Shown piece by piece: positions 62,011 to 64,000 of a stretch of DNA of 64,000 bases. Where the stretch lies: contig NC_083344.1 of the NCBI RefSeq assembly GCF_019175385.1, positions 30,320,231-30,384,230 of the forward strand. The letters run 5' to 3'. Source of the stretch: Lycium barbarum. Taxonomy: Eukaryota; Streptophyta; Magnoliopsida; Solanales; Solanaceae. A model generated the notes under the pieces. It was given only the letters and a program-made list of their open reading frames with translations. It had not been told where the DNA came from and did no database searches. The stretch's first letter is position 1, and each line of letters starts with the position of its first letter. A program made the position numbers and the translations under genes.

Positions 62011-62022
62011 TGGTATCAGAGC
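62011..62022 (+). other. Primer binding site of N
   Basis: TGGTATCAGAGC, 4 bases after the end of the second L-type LTR; the leader to 62211 is nearly identical to that of L. The acceptor-like AG before the ATG is changed to CG here. Confidence 0.9.
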
Positions 62023-62211
62023 AGTTCAGTCCTAGGAACTGTCTACGAGCCGTGTCTAGTAAAGTCTTGTTTATGGTGTGTTGCGCGCCACATCAATAAA
62101 CAAGAGGCTACAGGGCATTTAGGAAAAATGACCATCTTTCCTCTTATCGGATCGTGCGATAGAGCCGTGTATAAGATTTTTTCCTCCCTAATAGTGTGTT
62201 GTAATTTCCGA

Positions 62212-63468
62212 ATGCCGCCAAAGGGAAAGACTACAGCCGCCCAGAAGGGAAAGACTACGGCAAAGAGGCTGGTAGAAAGAGAGCCTCCGATGAACATAGA
62301 AGAAGGCCAATCACATAATGAGGCATTATCTAATACTTCTTCCACCCCGCCTAATGTGGGAGAACAAGGAGGAGCTCCAGCTCTAATTCCTCCACCGGTT
62401 GCTTCGGGTCAACAAGTGACCGAGGCCATACATCTATTGACACAGTTGGTTGCTGCTCAGGAACAACGATAGAATGCGGGCCTAAGTGATCGGTCAGCTA
62501 GTACCCGAGCCCGTGACTTTATGAATTTGAATCCTCCGGAGTTTTTCGGGTCGAAGCCAGATGAAGACCCGCTAGGTTTTGTAGATGAGATGTTGAGGAC
62601 ATTGAGAATTATTCATGCCTCCAAGACTGAATCTGTGGAGTTGGCATCGCATAGACTTCGAGATGTGGCGGTATTGTGGTATAATAATAGGATAGCATCG
62701 AGACAAGACAATGCGCCTCCACCCGTATGGCAAGAATTTGTAGATGCTTTTATCCGTCACTATTTGCCACACGAGGTCCACCGAGCTAGAGCGAATAGAT
62801 TTCTAAATTTAAGGCAAGGAAATATGAGTGCCCGAGAGTATAACATACAATTTAATTCTTTGGCTAGATATGCCTGGACTATGGTGGCCGACATAAGAGA
62901 TCAGGTACATAGATTTGTGAGTGGTTTGGGACCACATTTGTTCAAGGATTGTTTGACGGCTTAGTTGCAAGAAGGGATGGATATTTCCCGAATACAAGCC
63001 CATGCCCAGAACTTAGAGGGGCGACAACAACCACAAATGAGTGATCGTGATATTGATAGAAGGCAAAGCAAGAGGGCCAGATCTATGGGGACAGGTAGTG
63101 ACTATAGAGGGGGATCGAGGCATACTTATTCCCGACATTCAGGCCAGTCAGTGATTAGTGCGCCTCCTCGTTATGCAGACAGGAGATTTGATCGCTTTTT
63201 CCCTTCAGAACAGGGTCAGAGTTGGAGAATTTCAGGTTCTCAGTTTGGGGACGATTATAGTCAGAGGAGACCACCAGTTCCACGATGTAGCCGATGTAGG
63301 AAATTACACTCAGGGCCATGTCGCCAGGACACAGATGCTTGTTATGTTTGTCGACAGACAAGGCATTTGATGCGAGATTCTCTCTCGCGGTATGGTAGAG
63401 GTGGACTTCAACCCACAGGTTCAGCAGCTGGTTCTTCCTCAGTGCGACCGGTAGGGCAGACTCCCTAG
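62212..63468 (+). pseudogene. gag of N
   Basis: MPPKGKTTAAQKGKTTAKRL..., about 40 codons longer at the start than L. Retrotrans_gag region: LNPPEFFGSKPDEDP, LRDVAVLWYNNRIASRQDNAPPPVWQEFVDAFIRHYLP, LRQGNMSAREYNIQFNSLARYA. Two zinc motifs: CSRCRKLHSGPC and CYVCRQTRHLMRDS, whose last Cys is Ser. Three in-frame stops: 62470 (CAG to TAG), 62962 (TCG to TAG) and 63466 (CAG to TAG). One frame throughout, so N is less decayed than L. Confidence 0.9.
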
Positions 63469-64000
63469 ATGTCAGCAGGTCAAGGTAGAGACAAAGGGGT
63501 AGCATCTACTTCAGGTGCCACTCAGCCCCGTGTATATGCTTTAGCCGGACGACAGGATGTTGAGTCCTCCCCGGATGTGGTTACAGGTACATTGTCTATA
63601 TTCTCCTGTGATGGTATGCAATGATAGATCCGGGTTCTACTTTCTCTTATATTACTTCATATGTTGCTGGTTGTATTGTGGTGAAACTTGAGCCAATCAA
63701 ACCTTTTGAGGTATCTACTCCGGTTGGTGATCCCGTGATAGCTAGACAAGTATATAAAAATTATGTAATTGTGATGTGTGATCGCCAGACCAAAGTTGAT
63801 TTGATAGAGCTGGAAATGTTAGATTTCGTTGTAATTATGGGTATGGATTGGTTGGAATCATGTTATGCTAATGTCGATTGCCGAATGGAAGTGGTTCGAT
63901 TCCAATTCCCGGGAGGGCCTGTGCTTGAATAGAAGGGTAATGCAGCATCTCCGAAGGGTAGGTTTATTTCCTACTTCAAGGCAAGAAATATGATAACGAG
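63469..64000 (+). pseudogene. Aspartic protease of N, continuing past the window
   Basis: VYALAGRQD, then a small deletion at about 63608-63622 shifts the frame just before MIDPGSTFSYITSY. The catalytic Asp is kept, as are KVDLIELEMLDFVVIMGMDWLESCYANVDC. A TAG at 63930-63932 replaces the Trp of LEWKG. The sequence then goes on into the RT lead-in and runs off the end. Confidence 0.87.

Overview
The window is nuclear DNA from a plant, made almost entirely of LTR retrotransposons. I found no convincing host gene, tRNA, rRNA or CRISPR array. All recognisable coding remnants belong to Ty3/gypsy elements with the domain order gag, aspartic protease (AP), reverse transcriptase (RT), RNase H (RNH), integrase (IN), chromodomain. 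The GPY/F module and the C-terminal chromodomain place them among chromoviruses. Long LTRs (2.1-3.4 kb) and an initiator-Met tRNA primer site suggest the Tekay/Del lineage. An asterid, perhaps Solanaceae-like, genome is only a guess from the general look of the repeats.

Layout. 1-11966: minus-strand element C, with an integrase remnant, about 2.9 kb of unexplained pyrimidine-rich sequence, a leader with a perfect primer site, and its 5' LTR. That LTR was hit by solo LTR B (5230-10684, TSD ATTAA), which was itself hit by another solo LTR (6118-9422, TSD GTATT). 11967-18258: the 3' part of a decayed plus-strand element D, with gag zinc knuckle to chromodomain, polypurine tract (PPT) and 3' LTR. 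18259-34566: LTR debris, namely minus LTRs E and F each followed by a PPT remnant, solo LTR G in F (22620-26028, TSD CAAAG), 5'-truncated plus LTRs H and I, and solo LTR J in I (31406-34406, TSD ATATG). 34567-64000: a head-to-tail plus-strand chain in which LTRs alternate with internal regions. First come three deletion-derivative internal regions (family K) separated by long K LTRs and a 290-bp inverted repeat. Then comes the coding element L (LTR 41527-43987, internal 43988-49035), a second L-type LTR, and the internal region of a further copy, N, running off the window. The second L-type LTR is split by the youngest insertion, M (50603-61146, minus, TSD GAAAA), a full-length element with two LTRs whose reading frame has one frameshift and four in-frame stops.

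No element here looks coding-competent: L, D and N carry many stops and lost catalytic residues. The most interesting signals are non-coding. Sixteen LTR copies from divergent families share a compact module of three consecutive hairpins about 370-630 bp before the LTR 3' end. Its stems change in a compensatory way between families (CCCCC/GGGGG versus CGTCC/GGACG; CTGCG/CGCAG versus CTGTG/CACAG versus CTGCAC/GTGCAG). A fourth covarying hairpin follows. The LTRs also share a TATA box followed by a good splice donor, and several internal regions have a good acceptor directly before the gag ATG. This suggests a 2.0-2.4 kb leader intron that would remove the primer site. Palindrome blocks upstream of TATA and a conserved hairpin just before the PPT complete the picture.
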